A stretch of DNA of 64,000 bases from the NCBI GenBank assembly GCA_905221605.1, contig CAJNDS010002369.1, positions 355,655 through 419,654 of the forward strand. The letters run 5' to 3'. The stretch comes from Symbiodinium natans (lineage: Eukaryota; Sar; Dinophyceae; Suessiales; Symbiodiniaceae). Of the stretch, positions 46,228-59,238 are shown piece by piece (within the stretch, counting starts at the first letter, position 1; every line of letters begins with the position of its first letter). A program made the translations under genes and the position numbers. The notes under the pieces are model-generated. The model was given only the letters and a program-made list of their open reading frames with translations, had not been told where the DNA came from and did no database searches.

Positions 46228-46870
46228 CTGCAGAGCCATGAGACTAGGGTTTAGGGTTTTAGGGTTTTAGGATTTTAGGGTTCTAGGGTTTGGGGTTTAG
46301 GGTTTTAGAATTTTAGGGTTTTAGGAGGGTTTAGGGTTTAGGGTTTCAAGGTTAAGGGTCTTAGGGTTTAGGGTTTCAGAACCTTGGGGATCCGTGATTG
46401 GGTTTGGGATTTAGGGCTCAGGCTCCTAAGGCAAGCCCCCATCCTGAGTTGAGGGTAGTACATTCTGGCCCCACTTCTACCCCCAAACTGCGGCCCTAAG
46501 GGCTGCGGGGCTGGGTTTGGAGTAGTTAAGGTGGGCTTTTTCCAGCTGGGGGTTCAGGTCTTAGGGCAGGACCCCTTGATGCAAGAAATGCTGGGTTGGA
46601 AGGTGCCTCTCAACTAAAACATCCCCAACGCAACTTGGTCTAGTCCGCTAGCCGCATGACGAGCACCGCAATTTCTGGCTTCGGGTCGGGGTTTCGGGAG
46701 TGAGGGCTTTGAGATGGGGACTTGTGCTACAACATTTGTTGCTTCTTGCTTCGGGTTTCAGATTCTCAGCGAGGAAAGGCTGCAGCCTAGATAGGGCTGC
46801 CACTTAAAATAAAACCCTCGAACCCGAAATCACCAAATCTCGAGCTTCAGGGACTGGGGACCCGAGATAC

Positions 46871-46921
46871 CTTCTTGATGCTCTCCATGGCCGTCTTAAG
46901 GGCGTTCGTCATCTCCAACTC
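46871..46921 (-). CDS. Exon-like segment, 17 codons
   Basis: Acceptor CCGGCCAG, open phase-0 frame ELEMTNALKTAMESIKK, donor GTATCT. Helical composition fits a flagellar coiled-coil protein. Parent gene not established. Confidence 0.6.
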
Positions 46922-47159
46922 CTGGCCGGTCTAGCTTGGAGCAAGGGAGGTGCGAGGAAGCTATCGAGACAGCAGAACTCACTGTCGACAGATTGCCCTA
47001 AGAAGAGCTCCTAAACCTTTTCCCTTCCTCACCACTCGGTCCAAACCCTAAACACTTGCAAACCTAAACTCCACATACGAAAACCCTAAAATTCCCGAAG
47101 CCCCTATAAACCTTGAGTTCCACACACGCCCCCTCAGACTTGGGAAGCGCCTTGCGAAC

Positions 47160-47202
47160 CTGGTGGCTGGACTTTTTCTTCTTGTCCATGTCCTCATACT
47201 TG
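47160..47202 (-). CDS. Exon-like segment, lysine-rich
   Basis: Acceptor CACCGAAG, frame KYEDMDKKKKSSHQ (one base carried in from the previous exon), donor GTTCGC. CCCTAAA-type units lie below and TTTAGGG-type units above. Parent gene not established. Confidence 0.6.
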
Positions 47203-48276
47203 CTTCGGTGCTTTTTAGGGTCTGTAGGGTTTAGGGTTAGGGTTTATGGCTAGGGTCTAGGGTTCACCCAAAGCGTGCCTGTTGCTTTGAAGGAGTTTAC
47301 AAGAGATCCGAACCCTAATCGGGGTGTAGGGCTTAGATACGATCATCTTTGTTGGCAGGAGACATGGTTGAAGCGGCTCCGGGCCTGAAACCTGGCTGAC
47401 ATGATGCTTGGTTTCGACTAAAGGCTCGGGGTTTAGGACTCAGGGTTTAGGGTTTAGGGTTTAGGGTTTAGGGCCTATTACCCAGCACCTCTACTTGAGA
47501 GACCTGCATCACCGCATGCCGTGGATCTCCCCGTCCTTCGGATGCTTCTCTGGTGCGCGCAGCACCGACGGATGAAGAGACCTGGGCTAGGGAAACCCTG
47601 AACCTAGAACCCTCTAACCCTATGTAAGCCCTCAACCTTCCTATAAACCCTAGTTAAAGGCGAAACCCGGTAAGCCCAAAATCTGAAAACCCTGAACCTT
47701 AAAAGCTACAAACCCTACAACCCCAACCAACCGTGCAAACCCTACACCCCGCAAAAGCCCCCAACACCCATCTAGGGGTTTCCGAGGTACCGATTTGAAA
47801 CCCCGAATAGAACAGAATCCCCTTAAAGGGCCCCCCGTAAAGGGTACCCCTCTTTTCGGAAACCTCCATCTAGCCCTGTAGTCCATAAACCAGTGGGGTC
47901 CACACGCTTCAAGCTGCACCAGCCCAGGGTACGTGGACAGATCCTGAGCTTTCATGGGCTTCGGGCTTGGGGCTTAGGACTTTTGGGTTCAGGCTTCAGG
48001 CCTTCGAGGGCTTGAATAAGGCTTTTAGATTCATGGCTTAGGGTGTAGTTGAGTTAGTAGGGTCCCGGGTTTGGGGTTCAGAGTGTGGGACTCAGGCATG
48101 GTGGTGGGTCTCAGAAAGCTTTCGTTGCCTCTTTGAGAAGCGGGCAGCGCCGAAAACCCCTAGAGCCCTCTAAACCCTAAACCCTAAACCCCTAAGCAGC
48201 CTGGGAAGCCTGGGCCCCGGGCCGATGGTTGCACCTCGCGCACGGAGGCTGAACCGCAAGATTGGCGGCCAGCGTT

Positions 48277-48389
48277 GTTTGGGGTTTGGGGTTTAGGGTT
48301 TGGGGTTTAGGGTTTGGGGTTTAGGGTTTGGGGTTTAGGGTTTAGGGTTGGGGTTTAGGGCTTGGGGTTTAGGGTTTGGGGTTTAGGGT
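48277..48389 (+). repeat. 14-mer array TTTAGGGTTTGGGG
   Basis: Alternating TTTAGGG and TTTGGGG units form a higher-order 14-bp repeat. Confidence 0.93.
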
Positions 48390-50291
48390 ACTTATCTCCA
48401 AGGGAGGCTTGAAGTAGGAGGGTTTTTAAGAGAGGGGAGTTCCTTTTTTTTCAGTTGTCCGCGATTCAGAGGTCCAGTGCCGCTTAAGCCTATTTTTCAA
48501 ACCCTAAGCTCCAAACTCCTAAAGCCTAAGCCCCAAACCCAATTTCGTACTACACAGGTTGACGTTGGGACGGTTTTCCCGCAATGCGCACGCACCGAAA
48601 CACAACATCAACTTCTTGTGGGAAGTCCATGTCTCTTTCGCAGGAATCGAGCGCTTTGGTGAAATATAAGACATGTTGAGGATATGGGAAAGCAAGCCCA
48701 AACCCTGCGGCACATGGGCTTGGCACGGCTTCACCCCGGCAGGTTCGACTTAAACCTACCACTAGTAATAGGGGGTATTCTCTTCCCTCTGAAGGACTGT
48801 TCGCATAAGGGGGAACACCCCGACCTAAACCCACCACCCCACAAGGTTTAGGGTCTGGGGCAAAACCCCGAACCCTGAACCTGGTCGGCTCACTGCCATC
48901 CACCAATGCCCGGCGACTGAGGCCCTGTAGAGCCTGCAAACATTATCGGCCGCCTGCAAGGGAAACAAGCAATCTCGATTTTAATAACCCCCATCCTGCT
49001 GAAATGCCCCGAAACCAGTTGGGCCCTCAGCCCAGCCTCAATCTTCGCCGTGTTGTAGTCCGGCACATGCCCATGACCTTCGAAACACTCAGTCCCATCA
49101 AGTGACCACCCCCTAAGAGTTCAGATAAATCAGCCGCACTTATCGATGCTAAACCCTAAACCCTAAACCCTGAACCCTAAAGTTGCTATTCTTGCAGCCC
49201 TTAGTCCGTCTTTGAAGGAATGGGTGCATCGGACTTAAGAGAAGAGAAAACCTGTGATTTGCAGGTTCCCTACTGACCTACAAACATGTTGCTTAGAAAG
49301 ACCTGAGGGAGGGGGGAAACACTTGCCTTAGCACCTAGCTTCAAAGCAGCTCCCGAACCGATTGGCTTCGAGAATTTTGGAGTGACCTATGAACCCTATA
49401 AACCCTCTAGACCCTCTAAACCCTATAAGCCCTGAAAACCCTACAATGACCCGAAATCCTGAACTTAGGGCACGCCAGTTTTGGTGGGCCCACCTCCATC
49501 TCAGGATACACATGCGGTCTCCCCTAGTTTCCCCGCAAAAAACACACTCCGCCCTCTCATCCCTGAAGACCTCAAACACTACACCCTGCACCCTAAACCC
49601 TGAACCCGAAATCCTAAACCGGGAGCCCTGAACCCTCCTGGAGCCCTGAACCTTAAACCCTGAACCTTCAACCCTGAACCTTAAACCCTGAACCTTAAAC
49701 CCTGAACCTGAAACCCTGTTCCCTCAACCCTAAACTTCCCCAAGTCCAAACACTAAAGGTTCAGAGTATGGGCCGTTGAGCTCTCGAGCCCTTAAATGAC
49801 ATATGCCCCGGGGCGCGCACGTGCCAACGGTGCATACACCTGCGAGGACTTGCACTCCAGGGGCCGAAGGAGGGGATGAGATGCTATAGGGTTTAGGGTT
49901 TAGGGTTTAGGGCTTAGGGCTTAGGGCTTAGGGTTGAGGGGTTAGGGTTGAGGGGTTAGGGAGGGTCAGGGTGTTGAATTTAGGTCTCGGGTGGTTTCGG
50001 GCTCCAGCTTCGAGGCTCATAGGCACCCCAAAAAAGCCCTGATCCCCGAAACCCCCCAAAAAATCTCTGCGCAGCTCAACCCTGAACCCAAACCGGCATC
50101 GCTCCAGACATGCTGGACAGCTGACAATAGCCACAAGACAAACTCGGCCTCCCCTCTCCATCCAAACTTCACCCAGAACAAACCCCAAACTCAATTTTAA
50201 ACATCTTGCACTCCATCCCAGATTCCAGCCGCTCTGCTCTCTGTCACCCACAAGGAGGACGCCTGAACCCGAAACCCCAAACCCGAGCTAC

Positions 50292-50352
50292 CTCAGAGGT
50301 GAAGTCCGCATACTCGGCGATCACGTCCCGCCTGGGCGCGGGGTTCTCGGGA
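50292..50352 (-). CDS. Exon-like segment, 20 codons
   Basis: Acceptor CACCTCAAG, frame containing PRRDVIAEYADFTSE, donor GTAGCT, one base carried in and phase 0 out. Clearly protein-like in this frame only. It could be an upstream exon of gene B, but phase continuity was not shown. Confidence 0.6.
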
Positions 50353-51009
50353 CTTGAGGTGCAGAGCTTGGGAGCTCTGGCGTGTTTAGGCGCTTGCGGG
50401 GGATTTGTTTCTGAAAACTGGGGAAACTGTTCCACGCCGTCAAAATGCTTGGCCCGAAAGGCCCCAAAGACTCGAACGATGCCGCTTTCGTAGGTGTTTA
50501 TACGGTTTAGCGGGATTGCGGGGTGTGCAGAGTGGGGACTTGGGGTGTAGGAGACCTCGCTTTTCGAGCCCCTAGCATGCGACGAGTCGATGTTCAGGTC
50601 GCCTCTTGGAGTACGACACATGTCGAGCCGACAGCAGAAAGGCAGACATCACGACTTGAACACAGGACTAACCTAGAGCCTAAACCCAGAGCCTAAACCC
50701 TAAGCAAAGGGAATAAGGGGCTACTCTGGACCTGCATGTCCGAGGGAAGGCCCTCGGTACTTTCAGACCAATCCTTGACAAAGAGGAAGAATGTCAAACC
50801 TCTTCCTGGGCCTTCATAGGGCAAAAGCAACTGGGGGTTTTCGAAGTTAGGGGTGCCTCCTTGACGTCCTTCTTCTAAGGTATGAGGATAAAAAGGATTA
50901 AAGGCCCCCTATTTTCGGACCGAAGTGGAGGTGAAAGGCTGCCTAAGGCCGCATACAAAAGGCTGCAAAACGTCCTGGTGGCCGCCAACATTCCTCTCTT
51001 GCACCACTC

Positions 51010-51260
51010 CTAAACCTCCCTAAGCTCGAAACCCGAAACCCCTAAGCCCCTAAGCCCCTAAACCCCTAAACCCCCAAAACCCCCAAAACCCCTAAACCCC
51101 AAAAGCCCCTAAAGCCCCTAAAGCCCCTACACGCCTAAGCCCCCAAAAACCCTACCACCCCCCCCCACCACCCCCTAAACCCCTAAACCCCAAAAGCCCC
51201 TAAAGCCCCTAAAGCCCCTGAAGCCCCTAAAGCCCCTAAAGCCCCTAAAGCCCCTAGCCC
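51010..51260 (-). repeat. Degenerate array of AAGCCCCTA/AAACCCCTA 9-mers
   Basis: Units of CCCCTAAAG, CCCCTAAAC and CCCCAAAA. A homopolymer C tract follows at 51278-51302. Confidence 0.9.
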
Positions 51261-53562
51261 TATAACCCTAACCCTACCCCCCCCCCCCCCCCCCGCCCCC
51301 CCCATCCCCCCTCATCATGCCATCCCACGAGGAGGCTGAAAAACCAGAGCCCGGCACTTCATGGCTGGCGCATCCGCCTCGGGTCTTTGGCATGCTTGGA
51401 AGCATCAACGGCCTCAAACCCTAAACCCTAAACCCTAGACCCTAAACCTAATAAACCCCAACCCCGACACCCAAAATGCCACCCCCGGAACCCCGAAAAA
51501 CTGAACCCAACATTTGTTTAGGCCTTGCGTCCTTTGAGGGTCTAGGGATGTTTAGGGTGTAGTGTGTAGCTGTCCTCTCTTGCAGTGCCTGCTCTCTCTT
51601 GGGTAGCTGGGCGTCTAGGGGGTCCGATTTGAGAGTTTGGGGTTGAGTTTTGGGGGTGTAATTGGTGCAAAAAATAAGGCTTCGAACCAGCTCGGGGGTT
51701 CCGGCTTTAGAGTTTCGGTTGAAGCCGGGTTTAAGGTGGTAAGGGCTTAGGGCTTAGGGTTGATCCAAGGAGGGTCTGAAGTTTGAGCAGCAGCTAAGAT
51801 TCCGCCTCCGACACCAGAACTCTGCAGGTCATTTCTTGGGCTTTTGCTTTTGCAAGTGGGGGGGTTGCTTGAGAATTCTGAGCCGAAGGCGTCGATGGCC
51901 AATTCTGAGAGCCGCGCGCGCGTCCGCTCCTTCTGCATCTTTCTGAGCACCTGGCGCCATCTTGTTTCCCAATTTTAGAGATCAACTGGGGGGTTCGGAG
52001 AAATCACCAGGGGTTGTTCTATGGGGCTCGTATACGAGAAGGACTATTAGGGTGCTTTTTTGGGGGGTCCATCAAGGTTGTCCTGGTTTTTAAAGTTCCC
52101 TTTTGCCAGCCCTGAGCCTAGCCCCCAGAAATTTTGGGACTGGCTAATGAGGTTGTTCCGTGCGTTGGTGCCATGCAGACGGTAACGACCTGCGACGACA
52201 GCACCCTCAAACCCCACACCTCAACCCTAACCCTAAACCCCAAAACCCCAAAACCCGCAAAACCATAAACCCCCTAAACCCCTAAAACCCTTAACCCTAA
52301 GACAACGAAACCCTAAAACCCTAAGACTTGCTCGTGCCTTGGTGCGAAGGCGCTGGCAGGCTGCCAATTTCCGGTCGCGTTCCTTCGGGCAGCAGAGGAG
52401 CAGACACACAGAGAACCCCCCCAAACTGAACAACCCTAAACCCTCAACCCGCTTATACCAACCCTAAACCCTAAACCCTGAACCTTTGGAAAACAACACA
52501 TGTCTGCAACTGTTGTGACGACACCCGGCTCAATGGGGGGGGGGGGGTTTAGATGCATGGGTTTGGCGTCTTGAAACTTGCAAAAGGCATCCCCGAAATC
52601 GTGCACCCAAAGCCCTAAACCCTAAACCTTAAACCGCACTGGCACGGCTCTGGCTTTTGGGGGGAGGGATGAAGTCCTCCACCTGCTGGAAGAAATCCGA
52701 AACCGACAGAAGCCCGAACAAAAACCCACATCAAGAAGAGTGAGACTAACACGGGAAACTGCATGGTTTAGGGCTTAGGGTTTAGGGTTTATGGTTTAGG
52801 GTTCTGAATCCTGAAACCAGATTTTGTGAATTAGTTGCACATGTTGCACTTGTGGCACCTGTTCTGAAAAGCAATAGATGCCTCCTCTTTTCGTTGTCGA
52901 ACACGATCCACCTGTGCGTAAAATGGGGGTGGGAAGCGGAATCCGTCTACGGCTCTGTGCCTCTCCTAGCTTCAGGTAAACAAGGATTAAACCAGGAAAA
53001 CTATGCGAGATCTACAAGGGCTTGTGGGAAATCTAGGCTGCTTTAGCCGACTTGTTCTTTACGGCGCATGGTGTTTGTGGAGTTAATTTGGTTGCAGGGC
53101 TACTTGGGAGATCTGTTTCATGCATGAAGTGCCGTGCTTAAGCATCTAGGCCATGGCATAAGGAAGCTGGAAGCAGCTGTGGGACATGGCAAACCCCAAA
53201 GTAAACTCAGACCGAACCGTAACCACAATTAAGCCCTGAAAGCAAACCCCTCTTACTATATCAGAGCCTTTGAAGCACAACTCGAAGCCCTATAACCCCA
53301 CAGACCATAAACCTTTCTCCCCAGAACCTCACACTTTGGTAGCGAAAACTACCCTAAACCCCCAACCCCAAACCCGAAACCCTAAACCCCAAAAGGCCCA
53401 AACCCCCCCAAACCCTAAAATGGCCAAACCCTATAAGCCATAAGCCCTAAACCCATCAAGGCAAGATGCCCCCCTCAATACCCTATAAACCCTAAACCCT
53501 AAACCCTAAACCCTAAACCCTAAACCCTATACCCCTAATGCTTCCTTCAATCCCCAAGATGC

Positions 53563-53617
53563 CTTGCTGATTTGCGCGTCCTCCCGCTTCAGGTCGCGCT
53601 CAACAAGCGCCTCAAGG
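53563..53617 (-). CDS. Exon-like segment, 18 codons
   Basis: Acceptor CACCACGCAG, frame LEALVERDLKREDAQISK with one base carried in, GC donor (GCATCT). A CCCTAAA array ends just below and a TTTAGGG-type array starts 24 bp above. Strong coding appearance. Protein not identified. Confidence 0.65.
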
Positions 53618-53640
53618 CTGCGTGGTGCGGCGAGAGCCGG

Positions 53641-53872
53641 TCGAGGGTTTAGGGTGCTTAGGGTTTAGGTAGGGTTTGGGGGTTTAGGGGTTTAGGGGTT
53701 TAGGGGTTTAGGGGTTTAGGAGTTTAGGAGTTTAGGAGTTTAGGAGTTTAGGAGTTTAGGAGTTTAGGAGTTTAGGAGTTTAGGAGTTTAGGAGTTTAGG
53801 AGAGTAGGAGTTTAGGAGTTTAGGAGTTTAGGAGTTTAGGAGTTTAGGAGTTTAGGAGTTTAGGAGTTTAGG
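53641..53872 (+). repeat. Array of the 8-mer GTTTAGGA
   Basis: After a few TTTAGGGG units, more than twenty near-perfect copies of GTTTAGGA: a homogenised 8-bp variant of the telomere-type unit. Confidence 0.95.
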
Positions 53873-54797
53873 GTTTGGGCTTAGGGTCTAGGCCGACACT
53901 TTCCCCAAGCCCCCAAACTTTACAAGCATTCGCCCAAGCCCTATTATATTACAATCCCTGAGTGCTGTTGGCTTCATCTCAGTTCACGCTCTACAGGCCT
54001 TAAAAAACGTCGAAACCTGCAAAGCCCAGTCGTCCTGACCAGAACGAAGCAAGTACCCCTTTATGCATCGCCGCCTGCTCGAGCAGCTTCAGCCGCTTGT
54101 CCTACCCCGGGGGAGCCGGGTTTTTGTGGGGGGCTTTTGAGGCTGGGACGCTTGCGGTTGAGGGTTTAGGGCCAGGGGGTTTTGGGATTTAGCATTATTG
54201 GGCACCAGGGCTTTCGACTCTTAGGGGGGGTTCGGGCTTCCCAGAGTTTTAAGTCTAAAGTTTTGAGTTTAGGGTGTCGATTCTGGGGCTTAGCAAGGAT
54301 GGACTCACATCGATTTCGGCCTTATGTGGTGGTTGCCTTGCAGAGTCACGTGCCTGCTAGGCGCCGTCGCTACACAGGCCCTTAATCCCTAATCTCTTAA
54401 AACACAAAACCCGAAAGCCTTCCCTAAATGCAAACATCCGGCATCCGGCCTGCAGGTCCTTGATCGTTCGCTCACCTTGCACAGGCACAGAACATGCAGA
54501 AGATGCCAATAGCTAGACCCTAAGCCTGAGTAGATACATTTTATAAACCTACACACCCTACCAAAAAAAACAGAAAACCTACAACCCCTAAACCTGATGA
54601 AGCTCGAGGGGCATGAGGATTCAGCGCCTTAGGGTTGAAAGCGCTCCCACCATTCTGGCTGGTAGACTCCGCAACATGTCACGACCTGCCTCACACAGGG
54701 CATAGGGTTTAGGCACCCCCAATCCTAAGCCCCCTGAACACCCTAATGGCACCCGGAAGCCGATAACCCGAACCCCGAAACCACCCTGCCCCTCCGC

Positions 54798-54845
54798 CCA
54801 TTGTGCGGTGCAGTCGCGATCCGCCCACTCGCGGAACTCTTGCGC
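54798..54845 (-). CDS. Exon-like segment, 16 codons
   Basis: Acceptor CTGCTCCGCCAG, frame AQEFREWADRDCTAQW, GC donor (GCGGAG), phase 0 at both ends. Protein not identified. Confidence 0.55.
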
Positions 54846-57800
54846 CTGGCGGAGCAGCAACGAACTCCGTAAAGCTCACCATACCTTGGTGACCTCACAG
54901 CCTGCAAAGACCTTCAAACTTTAAACCTTCCTGCCTCGACGCCTGAAAAGTCTGAAGAAATTACCCCACATCCTCAACCCTAAGCCCAAATCCCTAAAGA
55001 ATCATGTGACCCTAGACCCTAACCCCCCGCCCCCCTCTTCAGCAGTCCTCCATGAGCTGCACGCGAACCTCCATTCCGAACCTGATTTTAGGATTTAGGG
55101 TTTTAGGCTCTTCTCCTGTTGGGGGATGTCGGGGGGGCTCTGCGGAGTTTTGGGTTCAGGGTTTAGGGGCTGAGGCGCCCCGTGCAGATGTTAAACCCTA
55201 AACCCTACACCCTAAACTCTACACCCTAAACCCTAAACCCTACACCCTAAACTCTACACCCTAAACCCTAAACCTTTGTAGGAGTTTCGGGGGTGGGCAG
55301 GGGTGTGCGGACTGCCAGGTAGGCCCACCAAGGCCTCCTCCAATCTGGTTCCGAACTCGAAAACCCGAAACGCTGAGGATTTAGGGCTGGGTTTAGGGCT
55401 TAGGGTTCAGGGTTTAGGGCTTAAGGGAGAAGAAAGCCCTCAAGAACCCAGAACCTTAAGCCCTGAACCCTAAGTAACCCTAAGTTTCCCTAAGCCCAAA
55501 TGATCCAAAAGACCTAGCCCCAAAACCCAGATCCCCAGAACTCCTAAACTCTAGACTCTAAACCCTCAACCTCCAAACCTCAAAACCCTGCAAGCCCCTA
55601 AACTCTATCCCCATGCCCTAGGACCCAAAACCTCACAACCCTGACGCCCCTAAACTCTAGACCCTGAACCCTAAAACCCTATAAAACCATAACCTCAAAA
55701 CCCGAAAGCCCTTTACCCAAAACCTCAAAACCCTAAAGCCCCTAAAACCGCCAATTCCAAGAACCCAAAACCGGGCCCAAACCCCCACAGCTTGCAACGC
55801 TACATGGGGCCGGTGCTCATCGCAGGGAGGCGGCAGCATCTGTTTGAATAGGCGCTTTTGCCTGGCGAGCAGAAGTTGAGAAGCAAGAGGGCTGTTGGGG
55901 GGTTTACCAGCAGCCCCCCCAACTACGGGGGGTGCAGGAGTTTAGGGTTTAGGGTTTCGGGTTTTTGGGGATAAGGGCTGAGGGGTTGAGGCGTTTCGGG
56001 TAGGGGCCTTCAGGGGGCTGTAGGTTGCTCTCTGACTCTCCCAGGGAGACTGCCTGCTGTGGCTAGATTTAAGGTATCTTTGGGGTTTAGGATTTAGGAT
56101 CTAGAGTTGTTTAGGGCTTATGCCTCTAGAAAAGCAGCCAAACCCCCCAAAGTACCCATGAGACTTTCCGACATCCGGGCATCCCTGGTGGGCAGGTGGC
56201 CATGTTGTCATGAGGGTCCCCTTTTTGATGTTGGTTCCTTATTTGGGGGTTTCCGAAATTAGGGGTACTGTACCTTATTTTAGGAGTTAGTAAGGACTAT
56301 TTGGGGGTCTATATTCGGGGTCCCTTAGTTTCGAAACCCCCCATTTAAGGAGCGGGCAACCAAGCATCAAGGCCGTATGGGCAAGCATCTTGATACTTTT
56401 GGGGCGCGCGCAACTCGATCTCCGAAAAGCCCCCTGTAAACCCCCTAAGACCCTATGCAACCTAGGAAGCAGATCGCCCGCCAAAGGAACCATAAACCCG
56501 AAATCCTTTTGACCTGACACGCCTGCTCTTCGGCTCTAGGCTACAGCAGGTCCCTCCGACTAGGGGAGAAGAAAAGCCCTCACGGAACTCTTCGCCTTGT
56601 GCGCTCGATGATCTGCAGTTCTGCCTCTGTCGCTGGCAGCCCCGCTCCTGGCCGCAAGCTCTGCCGGCTTGTGAACCCTGTACCCGAACCTCGAAACCCT
56701 CATCTCGAAACCCCCAGGTCCCGCGAACTAAGGCCCAGGGTCTGGGGTTTAGGTGCCACGAAAGAACTATAGAACCCTCAGGGTCGAGGGGTTAGGGCCA
56801 ACCCTAAACCCTAAACCCGAAATCCTAAACCCTAAACTCAGGTTTGGGGTCTTTGGGTTCCCCCCCCCCCCCCCCAAGTGGTTCAGTGAGTATGGTTTCC
56901 GAAAATTTCTGGTATTTCCATGATGGCACTTGATGTGGGCCGCTGCTCAGTGGATGCCCCCTTGAACACACGGCACAAAAACGGTGCAGACCCGACCTTC
57001 CCGAACTCAGAGAAACAAAACCCTGAACCTGGGCACTTCCCAACATTGGGGGGGGGGGGGGGGGGCGGTTTAGGGTTTAGGGTTTGGGTTTAGGTGTAGG
57101 GGGAGGGGGGGGGGGGGTGTGCCCCCTCTTTGCAGGATTAGGCAGCCTAATTTTTGGAAACCCCAATGCCATAACCACCAAGAGCGACAAAACCCGAAGC
57201 CTGAACCCTGAAGCCCTCAACCCCTAAACCCGCAACATTCCAAACACTCAAACCTTCGAACTCCTGTAAACACATAACTCGAACCACTAGCCCAAAACCC
57301 ACCCCACCAAATACATTATAGAATGAAGATGTTGGGTTTGGGTTTTAAACCCTAAAACCCGAAACCCTAAACCCGAAACCCTAAACCCTAAAACCTAAAC
57401 CCTAACCCCCCCCGCCCCTCTCTAAAATCGCAGGCTGGGCCATACGTCAAGTGTGTCAGCTGCAAGACCTCAGGCACCTGCGGATTAGGGTTTGGGGTTT
57501 AGGGTTTAGGGTGTCTGCAGGTTTCAATTCCCATGGGTGCCTTTGCATGGGATCCTTTTTGTCACTATGATTCGTTGCTATAACGACTATTTAAGCATAT
57601 CAGATATGTACAAATGTGTAGCACTGTTGTGTCCACTTTGTATTCGATCGATACCTATCAGTTAGGGAAGCAGTGGCGCTTGTAGGTGGTCGATGCGTGT
57701 CTGGGGCTGGGAGATAAGGATGAAGGGCTTAGGGTTTAGGGCGATTGCGATTTCCAGTTCTAGCCCCCTAAACCCGACACCCTAAACCCTGAACACGCAG

Positions 57801-57892
57801 GCTCCAGACTGAAAGGCGCCCCCCCCAACGCACAGAGGAGTTCGGGGCTCAACTCTTTTTGTGAAGCTGTGAATCCCCATGCATCTTTTCGT

Positions 57893-57895
<3 letters not shown>

Positions 57896-57961
<66 letters not shown>
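57896..57961. repeat. G homopolymer of 66 nt
   Basis: Sixty-six consecutive G on the plus strand, the longest of many G/C tracts in the window (others near 6750, 7604, 21832, 51278, 57049). Length may be unreliable in assembly. Confidence 0.9.
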
Positions 57962-57963
<2 letters not shown>

Positions 57964-59059
57964 CTGAACATCAGGGGGTTCTCAATGTCGGGGTGCCCTT
58001 TCTTGGGGCCAAGGATCATAGGGTGTAGGGCATTGGGGGGGTCCCCCCATGTCTCGCCTGATTCGGCTGGATCTGGTAGTCTGGCGAGTACGGGTCTGTC
58101 TGCGCTTCAGACCTGCGAGCGACCAGCAGCCACTTGAGGACACAGCTCGATTGCTATTTAGGATTCTGGGCTTATAGGGTGAAGGGTTTAGGGCTTAGGG
58201 TTTAGGGTTTAAGGGTTAAAGGTTTAAGGGTTGAAGGGTTTAAGGGTTTAAGGTTTGGGTTTTAAGGTTTAGGCATTTAAGGTTCAGGAGTTGTAAGTTT
58301 TGGGTTGAAGCAACGAGTGTGGGGAGCTCTATACGGCCCAAGAAATCACAGCCGCGCAATGACTTCCTGGTGGATGCAGAACATCTGAGGGAGCTGCTCC
58401 CGAAAGACCGACTGCGTGCCGACTGTCCTCAGTGTTTCAGAGACGCTGGGCCAGAAATCTTTCTGAAACTGTTCCTGAGAGAGAGACACCCCCCCCCCCC
58501 CCCGCGTTTCACTGAATAAGGGAAATGCAGTCTATGCTGAGGATCCTACCTAGAACCCTGTTGCGGTTCTGGGGTTGAAGGGTCGCAGGTTTCAGGGTTT
58601 GGAGTTTAGAGTCTAGAGCCGTCAGCACTGAGCCAACACCACTCCAAGTGTCTTCGTGGCTGGCTCGGCCGCGTTGACGCCTGCATCGGCCGGAAAAGCG
58701 CTGCAACCCTCAACCCTCAACCCTCAAACCTCAACCCTCAACCCTCAACCGAATGACACCTCCAGACTCGGATAGCAAGCGCAACCAACGCGTTGACAAT
58801 GGCTTGGGATAGAATGATCTAAGCCCCCGAGCCCTAAACGCCAAGCCCTGTAGCCTGATCACGGGTGAGACTTAAAGCCCTAAATCCTAAACCCGAAAAC
58901 CCTAAACCCTAAACCCCAAACCCTAAACCCTAAACCCTGAACCCTTTTAGGGTTTAGGGTTTCGGGCAAAGGCCTGCACCCCTGACACCCAAGACCCCCA
59001 AGATCCCCAACCCCAACTCATAAGGCAAGGCATCCCCTCCAACCCTCAAGCCAAAAGCG

Positions 59060-59238
59060 GGTTTAGGGTTTAGGGTTTAGGGTTTGCGGTTTAGGGTTTA
59101 GGGTTTGGGGGTTAGGGTTTAGGGTTAGGGTTTAGGGTTTAGGGTTTAGGGTTTAGGGTTTAGGGTTTAGGGTTTAGGGTTTAGGGTTTAGGGTTTAGGG
59201 TTTAGGGTTTAGGGTTTAGGGTTTAGGGTTAGGGTTTA
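59060..59238 (+). repeat. Long TTTAGGG array
   Basis: About 25 units with two short TTAGGG slips; among the longest uniform arrays of the window. Confidence 0.96.
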
